Assembly: GCF_013403565.1 (NCBI RefSeq)
Contig: NZ_CP058627.1
Coordinates: forward strand, 3,038,001-3,102,000
Direction of reading: 5' to 3'
DNA: 64,000 nucleotides
Source of the DNA: Chitinibacter bivalviorum
GTDB lineage: Bacteria > Pseudomonadota > Gammaproteobacteria > Burkholderiales > Chitinibacteraceae
Shown: positions 53,660 to 63,346 of the stretch, one piece after another
How the letters are laid out: the number at the start of each line of letters is the position of its first letter
Position numbering within the stretch: the stretch's first letter is position 1
Program-made: the position numbers and the translations under genes
The notes under the pieces: generated by a model
Databases searched by the model: none
The model's input: the letters and a program-made list of their open reading frames with translations, nothing else
What the model was told of the DNA's origin: nothing

Positions 53660-54532
53660 TTAGTTGGCCAACTCGATACGACGATTTTTCTGACGGCCCG
53701 TTTCGGTGTTGTTGTCGGCGATCGGCTGTTCTTGCCCCATGCCGACGGCAATTAACTGCGTGCCTTTGACCCCGTTTTGAATCAGGATCATGCGTACCGA
53801 TTCTGCGCGTTGCAGAGATAATGTTTTGTTGGCCGCAGCGTCGCCCGTATTGTCGGTATGGCCGACAATCCGTACCACACGACCATCTTCAACGAGAAAG
53901 GTGGCGATTTCTTTCAATCGTTCGTGCGAGTTGGCGCTGACATCGGCGGAGCCAGTGGCAAATTCAATCGATTCGTTGAGCAAAACGCCGTCATTCCAGA
54001 CGGCCAGTTGCGCATCGTCGGTGACAGTGACATTGCCGGTGACTGCGCTGCCGGGTTTGAACCAGTTACTCGCTCCGAGCTTGATGCCTTCGGCCAATTT
54101 GGCATTGCCGGCAACGCCGCTAAAATGGATGCCCGTGTCAGCCAATTTCAGATCAAAGGCGCTCAATTGTTTGAGGCGGGCAAAAATCTCAATCGGGCGA
54201 GCGGCCCACCAGAATGCAGGGGCGGTGGCGTCGACGGTGATTTGATCCACGATATGGTCTGGACCCCACAGCAAGCGCGCGGGTTTCAAGATGCGATTTT
54301 TACTGGCTTCATCCGCAACGCGGCCAGTGATGGTGACTTTGCCATCGGCCAATACCATGTGCAGATCACCGAGCACGAATTGTTCTGTCGCCGCACTGGC
54401 GGACGCGACGGCTGCGGGTTTGCTATTGAGCGAGGGGAGTAGTTTGGTCGAGAGCAAGCCTGCACCAATTGCAAGTGCTGCAAAGACTAAACCCGCGGAT
54501 AAACCGATTTTTTCTTCCGTATTCAAAGACAC
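53660..54532 (-). CDS. Membrane-anchored OmpA-family protein with BON-like region
   Basis: A 290-residue protein: one N-terminal transmembrane segment (about 9-30), a BON-like middle (about 50-160, LHMVLADGKVTITGRVADEASKNRIL), and an OmpA domain with IVGHTDNTGDAAANKTLSLQRAESVRMIL and GRQKNRRIEL. It should bind peptidoglycan from the inner membrane. Similar layouts occur in ArfA-type porins and envelope stress proteins. Single gene. Confidence 0.85.
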   Translation of the reverse strand: MSLNTEEKIGLSAGLVFAALAIGAGLLSTKLLPSLNSKPAAVASASAATEQFVLGDLHMVLADGKVTITGRVADEASKNRILKPARLLWGPDHIVDQITVDATAPAFWWAARPIEIFARLKQLSAFDLKLADTGIHFSGVAGNAKLAEGIKLGASNWFKPGSAVTGNVTVTDDAQLAVWNDGVLLNESIEFATGSADVSANSHERLKEIATFLVEDGRVVRIVGHTDNTGDAAANKTLSLQRAESVRMILIQNGVKGTQLIAVGMGQEQPIADNNTETGRQKNRRIELAN

Positions 54533-54723
54533 TTACTGACTCCTTGTTATTTATTCTTGTAATGATGCCATAAATTGTGTGTGGTTGTTTTGTAATTAAA
54601 CGCCGGTGTCATTGGTTTTGTGCTGTTGGCAGCACATCAAATCAGCTGCTTAGGTGTTTACGCTAGTTGCGAGCCGGATGCGCTTATAGCACACTGATTT
54701 TCCACTCTTTTGATGCATCCTTT

Positions 54724-55596
54724 ATGACTTCGCAGCGTCGCCTTGGCATCTTTTTGATTATTTTGTCCGCCGTTGCTTTCGGCTGGATGCCGATTTTCGG
54801 TAGCTGGGCCTATCGTAGTGGCCTAGAGACGCAAAGCTTACTCCTGATCCGTTTCACCATTGCTGCAGCACTGATGCTGGCGGTAATGATGATCCGCCGT
54901 GCGCCGTGGCCACGCGGCAAGGTGTTGTATGGTTTGATGGCGATGGGCGGCTTGGCCTATGTCGGGCAGGCTTTTTGCTATTTTTCGGCTTTGCGCTATG
55001 GCTCGGCGGCGCTGGCGGCTTTGCTCTTGTATGCGTATCCCGTCATTGTGACTTTGGCATCGGCGTGGTGGTGGCGCGAGAAATTATCACGCCGCACGAT
55101 GGCGGCTTTGCTGCTGGCTTGTTTTAGCTTGGTGCTGACGATAGGCCCTGCTGGCGGGCAATGGCTGGGGGTGGTGTTTGGCTTGCTGGCGGCGCTGATT
55201 TATTCGGCGTATATCTTGGCGGGCAGTCGGCTGACTCCGCTGGCGGGTGCATTGCCTGCGGCGACGGTGGTGATGATGTCGGCTGCGGCCAGCTTGTGGC
55301 TCACGACCTTGTATCATCCCGTGAGTTGGCCAGTTTCGACTACGGGTTGGCTGGCGGCAACCGCGATTGCGCTGGTGTCGACCGTAGTTGCCATTTTTGC
55401 TTTTTTGGCGGGAATGGATCGCTTATCGGCCAGCGAAGCATCGACACTCTCAACGCTGGAGCCGGTGGTGAGTGTGCTACTGGCAGCGCTCATTCTGGGT
55501 GATCATCTGACGCCGTTGCAGTTGGTGGGTGGAGTGGGTATTGTTATCGCAACCTTGCTGATTGCGCTTTCTCCGGCAATACCTGTGCCAGAATAA
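54724..55596 (+). CDS. EamA/DMT-family transporter
   Basis: A 290-residue inner-membrane protein with about ten helices in two EamA repeats (ILSAVAFGWMPIFGSWAY ... and ALIYSAYILAGSR ...); the second ends AILGDHLTPLQLVGGVGIVIATLLIAL. Probably exports or imports small metabolites. ATG at 54724 preferred. The 3' end contains a GGTATT/AATACC pair at the exact 49-bp element spacing (55536-55584), 12 bp before the end of the stop codon. Confidence 0.87.
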   Translation: MTSQRRLGIFLIILSAVAFGWMPIFGSWAYRSGLETQSLLLIRFTIAAALMLAVMMIRRAPWPRGKVLYGLMAMGGLAYVGQAFCYFSALRYGSAALAALLLYAYPVIVTLASAWWWREKLSRRTMAALLLACFSLVLTIGPAGGQWLGVVFGLLAALIYSAYILAGSRLTPLAGALPAATVVMMSAAASLWLTTLYHPVSWPVSTTGWLAATAIALVSTVVAIFAFLAGMDRLSASEASTLSTLEPVVSVLLAALILGDHLTPLQLVGGVGIVIATLLIALSPAIPVPE

Positions 55597-55671
55597 GTGG
55601 CGAATCGAAATAATCAGCTGTGGGGCATTTATCGACCTATGCTAAAGCCATCTTTCTGATGAGGTGGGTTT

Positions 55672-56097
55672 ATGTCGATAACAGCGAGGCAGATTCAACT
55701 GGTGCAACACAGCTTTGCGCAGGTCGAGCCGATTGCGGCGCAAGCGGCCCAAATGTTCTACGCCAAGCTCTTTGAATATGCGCCACAAGTGCGGCCGCTG
55801 TTTAAAAAAGATCTGAGCGCACAGGGCAATATGCTGATGGCGACGATTAAAGTAGCCGTGCGCGGGCTCAATGATCTGAATTCGCTGGTGCCTGTTTTGC
55901 AGCAATTGGCCGAGCGGCATGTGAATTATGGCGTGAAGGCCGAGCATTACACGCCGGTGGGTAATGCGCTGCTCTGGACCTTAAAACAAGGGCTGGGTGA
56001 GGCTTGGACGCCTGAGTTGCGACAGGCGTGGGTCGATGTATTTCGCCTGATGGCGACGACAATGAAAGACCATGTGAAGTCAAACCAGGCTTGCTGA
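55672..56097 (+). CDS. Single-domain bacterial globin
   Basis: A 141-residue globin of the VHb/flavohemoglobin-head type. Proximal His83 (AERHVNYG), Tyr30 at B10, Gln52 at E7 (QGNM), and FPYAP-like LFEYAPQVRPLF are present; no reductase domain follows. It likely binds O2 or detoxifies NO with a separate reductase. No clear NO- or FNR-responsive site was found upstream. Convergent with the lipoprotein gene, 20 bp apart. Confidence 0.92.
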   Translation: MSITARQIQLVQHSFAQVEPIAAQAAQMFYAKLFEYAPQVRPLFKKDLSAQGNMLMATIKVAVRGLNDLNSLVPVLQQLAERHVNYGVKAEHYTPVGNALLWTLKQGLGEAWTPELRQAWVDVFRLMATTMKDHVKSNQAC

Positions 56098-56117
56098 TGC
56101 TTGCAAGCCTGCGGGTT

Positions 56118-56474
56118 TTATTTGCTTGGCATGGTTTGCATCAGCATATCGGCCTCGATGCTGCTAATGCTGGGGTCGGCGGCGATTTTGCTCAGGGTGT
56201 TTTGCAATACGTCGCTCGCTTGGGCTGGTTCGAGTTTGGCGATGTAATAGCCGCCGCCCAATTCGCGCTCATAACTCATGCCGAGTTGATATTGCTGCGC
56301 AAGCTGCTGAACCGCTTGTGCCACGTCGGTGGGTTTGGCTTTAAATTGAATAATCACGCGCTCGACTTTGGGAGTGCTGGGGCTGGCGACCGTGCTACTG
56401 GCGCAGGCGCACAGCGTGATGCAGGCCATCAGAATCATCAATTTTCGTAAAATGTGATTGCCAGTTGTGAACAT
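56118..56474 (-). CDS. Lipoprotein resembling a subtilase propeptide (I9-type inhibitor)
   Basis: A 118-residue lipoprotein: lipobox TLCACAS, then about 85 residues. VERVIIQFKAKP, LGMSYERELGGGYYIAKLE and DPSISSIEADMLMQTM follow the order and spacing of the inhibitor_I9 propeptide domain, and the N-terminal prodomain of the subtilase encoded 100 bp upstream has the same layout (IDRVVVRMKPS ... VIQLPTGLSGAEL ... FEAVEADVQMYPM). This suggests a membrane-tethered inhibitor or folding aid for that protease. ATG at 56474 follows AAGGAAA. Confidence 0.72.
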   Translation of the reverse strand: MFTTGNHILRKLMILMACITLCACASSTVASPSTPKVERVIIQFKAKPTDVAQAVQQLAQQYQLGMSYERELGGGYYIAKLEPAQASDVLQNTLSKIAADPSISSIEADMLMQTMPSK

Positions 56475-56571
56475 CGCTTTTCCTTGGTACTGATTGTGCT
56501 CGTTCAATAAGCATGAACCCACCTGTGTGCTATCGCAATGGTGGGTTCATATCGGGTCAAACTACAACGGT

Positions 56572-58572
56572 TTATTTACGTTTTGCGGCTGCCGTGCTTG
56601 CCAGCCACGGGCCCCATTGAGTTGCGCCAGGCTGTTCGCCCATTGTCCACCATTTGGCGGTGTAGGTTTGGCCATTAAAGCTCACACATTTGCCACCCGT
56701 GTAGGCTACGCTGGCTGACCAAGCTGGGCAGCTTGGATTTGTCGGCGCAGTGCTTGGGGCTGGTGTCACCACTGGTGCGGTGCTTGGTTTTGGCGTTACA
56801 ACGGGCGCAGGTGTTGGCGCTGGCGTTGTTGAACCGCCGGTGCACGCACCAATATCTTGCCATAAGTTCAAGCTGGCTTTGGGGTTCCAGTTTGCGCCTT
56901 TGTAGGCCACATGCGTTACGCGAGCACGGTAGTTACGGCCGTCAAACGTCACCATATCACCCGCTGCAAACGTGCCACCTTCAGTCCATGCTGTGTAGCA
57001 GCCTGCAACCGGTGTTGGCGCTGGTGTTACAACAGGAGGCACAGTTGGTTTGGGGGTTACTACCGGTGGGGTAGTCGGCGCTGGCGTGACAACGGGTGGC
57101 GTAGTTGGTTTGGGCGTAACCACGGGCTCAGTGTTATCACCCGCAGATTGTTTCGCCAAACGCACCGCTGCCGCCGCGTTCAAAATACCTGCGCCGCAAT
57201 TGCTGGTGGTGCAACCGCCCGTTGCTGGGAAGGCTGTCGCTGATTGACGCAACAAACTCACTACGTCGTTGTATTTAAGCTTGGGGTTGGCGCTGAGCAT
57301 CAAGGCCACGGCTGCCGCAACGTGCGGTGTCGCCATCGACGTGCCATTCATGCCGACATAGCCAAAGCCTGCTGGCGTTAAGTCGACACGGCTGGTGCTC
57401 AGATTCACGGTCGACGTGATGCGTGTGCTGCCATTGCCGCCAGGTGCTGCCAGCGTGATTTTGCTGCCGAAATTGGAATAGCTGGCTTTCTCGCCGGCTT
57501 TACCGGTGGCCGCAACGGTAATCACGTTCGCACAATTGGCTGGTGTCGCCAGGGATGCATCACGATTTTCATTACCACCCGCTACCACGACGATCGCGCC
57601 CGCGTTGGTCGCGTCATTAATGGCCGATTGATAGAAGCTAGGGCAAGTATTCGAGCTGCCGCCCAAGCTCATATTGATGACTTTGGCTGGGTTTGGATTG
57701 GGGATGCTGGGATGAATGCCAGCTGCCCAGCGAATCGCATCAGCAATATCAATCGCCGAGCCGCCGCCTTTACCCAAGGCACGTACTGGCAAGATTTTCG
57801 CGTTATAGGCGCCACCAATCACGCCCACGCCATTGTAGCCCAGTGCCGCAATCGTACCAGCGACGTGTGAGCCATGAAATGAGCTGGTTCCAGTGCGTTG
57901 GCAGACGCCATTGGTCACGTCAGTGCTGGTGCACCAATCGCCTTGATCGAGCGCGCCGGCGAACGGGGCAATCGTGCGTGAGCTGCTCGTCCAGTCGCAG
58001 CTGCCTGCGCGGTAGCAATCGGTAATAAAGGTATAGCCGGGGGATACAAAATTGCCGCCTGCAGGGCTCAACGTACCTAAGTCGGGGTGAGGTACCGCAC
58101 CCGTATCGACGATACCGACCACAACGCCTTGGCCGGTAGAAAATTCCCAAGCTCCAATATAATCAGCACCATAAGTACTGCCTGGCAGCGGGGCTTGGAA
58201 GCCCCACAAAGAGCTCCAAAGGCTGTCATTCGGCTGGGCTACGCCCATTGGGTACATTTGAACGTCGGCTTCAACGGCTTCAAATTCGCCGCTAGCTTGC
58301 AATTTCTGGATATAGGCTTTGAGCTCGGCACCAGACAAACCTGTGGGCAATTGAATCACGTGTGACTGGCCATCACCCATCGTAAAGGCGTGCTTGCCTT
58401 TACCCGCGCTGGCGCTTTGTATGGTTTGAGCGATGTCATTTTCGCTCATGCTGCGCATCATTACGGAAGGTTTCATCCGTACGACGACGCGATCTATGGT
58501 TTCAGCCGAGCTGTGACCTGCCATCGCGGCCAGCGTGGCCGCAATGATCAAACTACTGTGTTTTACTTGCAT
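56572..58572 (-). CDS. Secreted subtilisin-like serine protease with two chitin-binding modules
   Basis: A 666-residue S8 protease. Signal peptide (1-23), propeptide (about 24-115), catalytic domain with Asp in GIVDTGAVPHPDL, His in SSFHGSHVAGT and Ser in GTSMATPHVAA (about 395-405). A Thr/Pro-rich linker of repeated VVTPKPT/VVTPAPT units separates it from a CBM5/12 module (CYTAWTEGGTFAAGDMVTFDGRNYRARV), another TP linker and a second module (CPAWSASVAYTGGKCVSFNGQTYTAKWWTMGEQPG) at the C-terminus. It probably works on protein associated with chitin. A propeptide-like lipoprotein gene follows it. Confidence 0.94.
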   Translation of the reverse strand: MQVKHSSLIIAATLAAMAGHSSAETIDRVVVRMKPSVMMRSMSENDIAQTIQSASAGKGKHAFTMGDGQSHVIQLPTGLSGAELKAYIQKLQASGEFEAVEADVQMYPMGVAQPNDSLWSSLWGFQAPLPGSTYGADYIGAWEFSTGQGVVVGIVDTGAVPHPDLGTLSPAGGNFVSPGYTFITDCYRAGSCDWTSSSRTIAPFAGALDQGDWCTSTDVTNGVCQRTGTSSFHGSHVAGTIAALGYNGVGVIGGAYNAKILPVRALGKGGGSAIDIADAIRWAAGIHPSIPNPNPAKVINMSLGGSSNTCPSFYQSAINDATNAGAIVVVAGGNENRDASLATPANCANVITVAATGKAGEKASYSNFGSKITLAAPGGNGSTRITSTVNLSTSRVDLTPAGFGYVGMNGTSMATPHVAAAVALMLSANPKLKYNDVVSLLRQSATAFPATGGCTTSNCGAGILNAAAAVRLAKQSAGDNTEPVVTPKPTTPPVVTPAPTTPPVVTPKPTVPPVVTPAPTPVAGCYTAWTEGGTFAAGDMVTFDGRNYRARVTHVAYKGANWNPKASLNLWQDIGACTGGSTTPAPTPAPVVTPKPSTAPVVTPAPSTAPTNPSCPAWSASVAYTGGKCVSFNGQTYTAKWWTMGEQPGATQWGPWLASTAAAKRK

Positions 58573-58752
58573 TAGAGACCGTCTCCATCCTCGTTATATT
58601 CCCCAATCGACATCATCTTGGCGATGTATTGTTCTTTTCATGCCTTGGGTGGACGCAGAGTAATGCAAATGGCATTTTTAGTGGTGCTAGGGTTATCCCT
58701 AATCTAATACCAGTAACGGTGGTTTATTAAGCTGGTTAAAGAGTTTTTCTTT

Positions 58753-58801
58753 GGGTATATGCCTATAAGCAAATTATTGTATGGTTTGTAGGTATATACC
58801 C
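58753..58801. repeat. 49-bp palindromic intergenic element, copy 12
   Basis: GGGTATATgCCTA / TAGGtATATACCC outer arms, then GCAAA/TTTG inside: a near-complete hairpin. Lies 29 bp after the chemoreceptor stop (- strand) and 180 bp upstream of the protease start. Confidence 0.9.
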
Positions 58802-58830
58802 ATTGTTTTGGATAGAAGGGTGTCTGTGAA

Positions 58831-61287
58831 TTAAATCACGGATAGAGCGTTGTTTTGATGGCCGCTTTGATCGGCCGGTTCCAATTGTGCCGCTTTGTGG
58901 ATCACTTTTTGTACGGTCATCGGCGTTGCCTGGTTAATTTTAAAGACACTCACGGCGTCCGATAGCGCTTGCGCCTGCTCTTGCAGTGACTCGGCTGCCG
59001 CCGCAGCTTGTTCAACCAGCGCGGCATTTTGCTGCGTTACTTCATCCATCTGTGTCACCGCCTGATTCACTTGGGCGATGCCAGCACTTTGCTCGATCGA
59101 GGCATTGGCAATTTCTGCGATCAGCACGCTAACCCGTTCGATACTGTTTTCCACTTGCCCCATGGTGTTGCCAGCCTGATTGACTTGCAGGCTACCTTGC
59201 TCGACCTGTGCCACCGAGTCGCCAATCAAGACCTTTATTTCTTTGGCTGCTACTGCCGAGCGTTGCGCCAGATTGCGCACTTCGGAGGCCACAACCGCAA
59301 AGCCGCGACCTTGTTCGCCAGCCCGCGCCGCCTCGACTGCGGCATTGAGCGCCAAAATATTGGTTTGAAAGGCAATGCCGTCAATGACGCTAATAATCTC
59401 AACAATTTTGCTCGACGCAGCTTGAATCGAGTTCATTCGCTCCACGATATTGCGCACGGCAATCGCCCCTTCATGGGTGATTTTCGCCGACGATTGCGCC
59501 AATTCATTGGCTTCACGCGCATTTTCCGCATTTTGGCGCACTGTACCGGTCAGCTCCTCGGTGCTGGCGGCGGTTTCTTCCAGATTGGCCGCTTGCGACT
59601 CGGTGCGACGTGATAGATCGGCATTGCCTTGGGCAATCTCGCTGGCCGCATGGCTAATGGTGGTGCCCGATTGCTGAATTTCGCCGACCAGATGTTGCAG
59701 GTTTTTCACCGTGGTGTTGACGGCTTCACCAGTTTCGCCAAATAAACCGGGGTAGTTTTTCGTAATCGATTGCGTTAAATCACCGTCCGCCAGCGCAGTG
59801 GCTACGCGCATTACATCGCGTAGCCCCGTGTCGGTGGTGCTCGATAGCTGATTGAGCTGCTCGGCCAGATTGCGCGAAAAGCCCTGCTTATCCTCGGTAG
59901 AAAGGCGGCGGCTAAAATCACCGCGCTCGGCGGCGGCGCTGACCATTTGATCGACTTCACCGATGATTTTTGACAGTGAGGCTACCGTGGCATTGACGCC
60001 ATGTTTGGTACGGCCAAATAGGCCTGGGTAGTCTTTGCTAATGGTTTGGCTTAAATCGCCTTGCGCCAGCGCTTCGGAAACGCGCAGTACATCGTTAAAG
60101 CCAACATCGCAGGTCACGATGAGTTGATTCAGGTTTTCCAGCATGGCTTGGAACATGTACTGGTACTGGCTGGCATCGCAGCGTTGGCTAAAGTCGCCAT
60201 TTGCCCCTGCCTGAGCCAAGCGTTGAATATCGCCACTGATTGCCAATAGGGCGCGTTTAACTTCGGCAATCGACTGCGTAATTTTGGCTTTTTCACCCGG
60301 TAGCGCGGGCATATCGGGTGTGAAATTGCCTTTGGAATACTGAGCAATCACCTCGATCGTGGTCTGAATCACGCGATTTTGTTCTTCAACCAGGGTATTT
60401 ACTTGCCCCGCCATCACGCCAAAAGTACCGGGATACTGGCTGGCATCCAGACGAGCACTCATCGCGCCCGCCGCTTGTTGTTGCGCCATCTGCTGTTGTG
60501 CGGCGACAAAGCTCTGGATCGATTGCTGCATTTGCTGCATGGCCAGCAGTAATTGCCCCGTTTCATCTTGGCTGTGAATCACAATCTGATTATCCAGCCT
60601 ACCCTGAGCAATATTCTGAGCCACCGTTACCGCGCTCGACAGTGGGCGAGAGATGGCGCGTATCAGCAGTACACCGGAAAGCACGGCCAATACCAGACCG
60701 AGCAAAATTAAGCCCAGTGAGACAGTGCGTACCGTTTCATAGGTTTTCTGGGACGCAATAAATTCGGCTTTAGCGACGTCCAATTGTAAGGTGATTAATT
60801 CGCCAATCTTGTCGCCGATCGGGTCAATGCTGGTATACAGTGGGCCATCAAATTGAATCAAATCGCCTTGGATATTGCCGTGTTTGGTCGCGAGAAATGC
60901 GTCAAGCTGCGCGACATCGCGATTGGCTTTGGCAAATAACACCTCGGCTTGCTCGGCCAGCTTGCTCTCGTCGGGCGTTAAGGTCGTGGCTTTGTATTTT
61001 TTCCATTCCTGATCAATTTCTGCGCTGGCTTTGCGCACTTTGGCTAAAGTCGGCTCGGCTTCAATCAAGCCCGCATTGGCTTTGTTCACGGCATCAATCA
61101 CGCTAACGGCGTAATCGTCGGCGATCATTTTCAGTTGTTTGAGTGGCACGACGCGGTCTTCGTACACTGTTTTGAGCGAGTCATTGATCTTGCTGAGATT
61201 TGAAATCCCCAAGCCACCAATGCCGATGAGCAAGATCGCCATAAATGCGATGGTATAAATCAGACGAGATTGAATCGTGAGTTTCAT
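58831..61287 (-). CDS. Methyl-accepting chemotaxis protein with repeated HAMP-like modules
   Basis: An 818-residue receptor: transmembrane helix 1 (about 8-28), a periplasmic four-helix-bundle sensor (about 30-185), helix 2 (about 187-210), a canonical HAMP and then about five HAMP-like repeats ([59 protein letters not shown]), and a signalling domain with [46 protein letters not shown]. Start ATG at 61287 (MKLTIQS) follows AGGTGG. Ligand unknown. Confidence 0.92.
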   Translation of the reverse strand: MKLTIQSRLIYTIAFMAILLIGIGGLGISNLSKINDSLKTVYEDRVVPLKQLKMIADDYAVSVIDAVNKANAGLIEAEPTLAKVRKASAEIDQEWKKYKATTLTPDESKLAEQAEVLFAKANRDVAQLDAFLATKHGNIQGDLIQFDGPLYTSIDPIGDKIGELITLQLDVAKAEFIASQKTYETVRTVSLGLILLGLVLAVLSGVLLIRAISRPLSSAVTVAQNIAQGRLDNQIVIHSQDETGQLLLAMQQMQQSIQSFVAAQQQMAQQQAAGAMSARLDASQYPGTFGVMAGQVNTLVEEQNRVIQTTIEVIAQYSKGNFTPDMPALPGEKAKITQSIAEVKRALLAISGDIQRLAQAGANGDFSQRCDASQYQYMFQAMLENLNQLIVTCDVGFNDVLRVSEALAQGDLSQTISKDYPGLFGRTKHGVNATVASLSKIIGEVDQMVSAAAERGDFSRRLSTEDKQGFSRNLAEQLNQLSSTTDTGLRDVMRVATALADGDLTQSITKNYPGLFGETGEAVNTTVKNLQHLVGEIQQSGTTISHAASEIAQGNADLSRRTESQAANLEETAASTEELTGTVRQNAENAREANELAQSSAKITHEGAIAVRNIVERMNSIQAASSKIVEIISVIDGIAFQTNILALNAAVEAARAGEQGRGFAVVASEVRNLAQRSAVAAKEIKVLIGDSVAQVEQGSLQVNQAGNTMGQVENSIERVSVLIAEIANASIEQSAGIAQVNQAVTQMDEVTQQNAALVEQAAAAAESLQEQAQALSDAVSVFKINQATPMTVQKVIHKAAQLEPADQSGHQNNALSVI

Positions 61288-61296
61288 TGCGACCAC

Positions 61297-61522
61297 CTAT
61301 TGAATGGGCTTAGACGGTTTAATTTTGCTTACTTAAATGAAATTACAAGGTAATCTTGGTGATAGTTTATGAATGGTCATAAATCGAATGGCATATTGTT
61401 ACCACTGACGGACGGCAGGCAGGCTACTTCTTCAGCGCAATTGCCTTTTGCGCGAGGTGCGGTAGATTAGTGGCTGGGGCTGATGAAGCCCTCTATTTCT
61501 CGCGCAACGATGAAGGAGTGTT
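61297..61522. other. Divergent region, chemoreceptor / modA
   Basis: 226 bp holding the promoters of both genes. No ModE-type or other known operator was recognised. GAAGGAG precedes the modA start. Confidence 0.4.
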
Positions 61523-62248
61523 ATGCGTCGATTGATTATTCTTGGCCTGCTAGCGAACGGGGTCTACGCAGGCGAAGTCAAAGTCGCGGTGGCGAGTAAT
61601 TTTGTCGCCCCGTTGAACGCACTGGCGGCCGATTTCAAAGCCGCTAGCGGCCACAGCTTGCAGATTTCTAACGGCGCGACAGGCAAACTGTTTGCGCAAA
61701 TTAGCAATGGGGCGCCGTTTGAAGTACTGCTCGCGGCGGATGATGAAACGCCGACTCAATTAGTCGAGCAGCAGCTGGCGGCAAAAGATACCCAGTTCAC
61801 GTATGCAACTGGACGTCTTGTTTTGTGGAGTGCCGCAGGCAATACCCCGAATGAGCAAACCTTAAAACAAAGCCAGTTTAGCAAACTCGCCATCGCCAAC
61901 CCCAAAGTCGCGCCCTATGGTCGCGCCGCAATGGAAGTGTTCGCTGCGCAAGGCTTGAGCGCTGCGCTCAGCCCTAAGCTTGTCTACGGTGAAAACATTG
62001 CGCAGACGCAGCAATTTGTCGCCAGCGGTAATGCGCAATACGGCCTGATCGCCGCTTCGCTGGTGATGTTCGATGGCAAATTCAAAAGCGGCAAGGGCTG
62101 GTTGGTGCCCGCCCAATTGCATCAGCCGATTAAGCAAGACGCCGTCTTACTCAAAGCAGGGCAAAACAACGCGGCCGCGACCGCCTTTTTGCAGTATTTA
62201 AAATCGCCCGCAGCCAAGAAAATCATGGTGCAATACGGCTACCAATAA
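61523..62248 (+). CDS. modA: Molybdate ABC transporter substrate-binding protein ModA
   Basis: A 241-residue periplasmic protein: signal peptide (about 1-16), then the ModA pattern VAVASNFVAPLNALAADFKAASGHSLQISNGATGKLFAQISNGAPFEVLLAADDETP, with the oxyanion-binding Ser/Ser residues. Captures molybdate or tungstate. A gap of 27 bp separates it from modB. The ATP-binding subunit ModC is missing from the window. Confidence 0.92.
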   Translation: MRRLIILGLLANGVYAGEVKVAVASNFVAPLNALAADFKAASGHSLQISNGATGKLFAQISNGAPFEVLLAADDETPTQLVEQQLAAKDTQFTYATGRLVLWSAAGNTPNEQTLKQSQFSKLAIANPKVAPYGRAAMEVFAAQGLSAALSPKLVYGENIAQTQQFVASGNAQYGLIAASLVMFDGKFKSGKGWLVPAQLHQPIKQDAVLLKAGQNNAAATAFLQYLKSPAAKKIMVQYGYQ

Positions 62249-62275
62249 TTAACCTGAACTGAAGTTTGAATCCGC

Positions 62276-62950
62276 ATGTTCAACCCCGAAGATATCTCCG
62301 CGATCACATTGACGCTAAAACTCGCCGCGACGACCACGCTATGCCTGCTGCTGCTCGGTACGCCGCTGGCGTGGTGGCTGGCGCGCAGTGATACGCTGCG
62401 CGCTAAAATTGTCGGCGCGATTGTGACGCTGCCGCTGGTGCTGCCGCCGACGGTGATTGGTTTTTATCTGCTCGTCGCACTTGGGCCCAATGGCACGCTC
62501 GGGCAGATGACGCAGGCGCTGGGGCTGGGCTTGTTGCCGTTTACATTTTGGGGCTTGGTGATCGCATCGATCATCTACTCGCTGCCCTTTGCGGTGCAGC
62601 CTTTGCAGCAAGCCTTCGCCGCCATCGGCCCACGGCCACTCGAAGTGGCCGCGACCTTGCGCGCCTCGCCGCGCGATACTTTTTTCAGCGTGATCCTGCC
62701 GCTGGCCAAGCCCGGCATCATCACCGCGGCGGTAATGAGTTTTGCGCATACGGTCGGTGAATTTGGCGTGGTGCTGATGATCGGCGGTAATATCCCGCAC
62801 GAGACGCGCGTGATCTCGGTGCAAATCTACGATCACGTCGAGGCGCTGGAATACACGCAAGCGCACGGCCTATCGCTGGCCATGCTGGCGTTTAGTTTTT
62901 TTGTGTTACTCGCGCTGCGTTTATTAAATAAACCGGCTCGATCAATTTAA
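62276..62950 (+). CDS. modB: Molybdate ABC transporter permease ModB
   Basis: A 224-residue inner-membrane permease with five to six helices and the EAA-type loop [27 protein letters not shown] that docks the ATPase. Homologous to ModB. It pairs with ModA. Its stop is followed within 15 bp by a DUF2750 gene instead of the expected modC. Confidence 0.93.
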   Translation: MFNPEDISAITLTLKLAATTTLCLLLLGTPLAWWLARSDTLRAKIVGAIVTLPLVLPPTVIGFYLLVALGPNGTLGQMTQALGLGLLPFTFWGLVIASIIYSLPFAVQPLQQAFAAIGPRPLEVAATLRASPRDTFFSVILPLAKPGIITAAVMSFAHTVGEFGVVLMIGGNIPHETRVISVQIYDHVEALEYTQAHGLSLAMLAFSFFVLLALRLLNKPARSI

Positions 62951-62964
62951 TGTGGAAGAAAGAG

Positions 62965-63321
62965 ATGAGTACTATCGAAGTAGAAGTTGCCAAGTTTTAC
63001 CGCGAAATCGCCCAGACTAAAACGATCTGGAGCATTAAAGACGAAGTGGGTTTCCCAGCGCCGATTGGCGGCAAAGGCAAACGCGCGATGCCGTTCTGGT
63101 CGAGCAAAGTGCGCGCCGAGGAAGAAATCGCCAACGTGCCATCATTCAAAGGTTTTGAACCCGTCGCGATTGCGTGGGATGTTTTTACGCAGCAAATGCT
63201 GCCCGGCATGGAGCGCGATGGTTTGCTGGCCGGCGTGAATTGGTCGTCAATTGCGGCGGTGTCGCTGGATGTGACGCCGACGGAGTTGCAGCAGCAGGTT
63301 GAAATTCAGCCTAATAACTAA
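62965..63321 (+). CDS. DUF2750-family protein
   Basis: A 118-residue protein. TIWSIKDEVGFPAPIGGKGKRAMPFWSSKVRAEE is the family signature (WSxKDExGFPAP ... GKRAMPFWSS). Function unknown. GGAAG lies 7 bases before the ATG at 62965; an in-frame ATG at 62950 overlaps the modB stop in TAATG. Probably co-transcribed with modAB by position; no functional link is established. Confidence 0.82.
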   Translation: MSTIEVEVAKFYREIAQTKTIWSIKDEVGFPAPIGGKGKRAMPFWSSKVRAEEEIANVPSFKGFEPVAIAWDVFTQQMLPGMERDGLLAGVNWSSIAAVSLDVTPTELQQQVEIQPNN

Positions 63322-63346
63322 TAATGAAGATTACTTAGGATTATGT

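Noticed and set aside
58573..58830. CRISPR array or direct repeats suspected
   Set aside because: Only one 49-bp palindrome is present; no regularly spaced direct repeats anywhere in the window.
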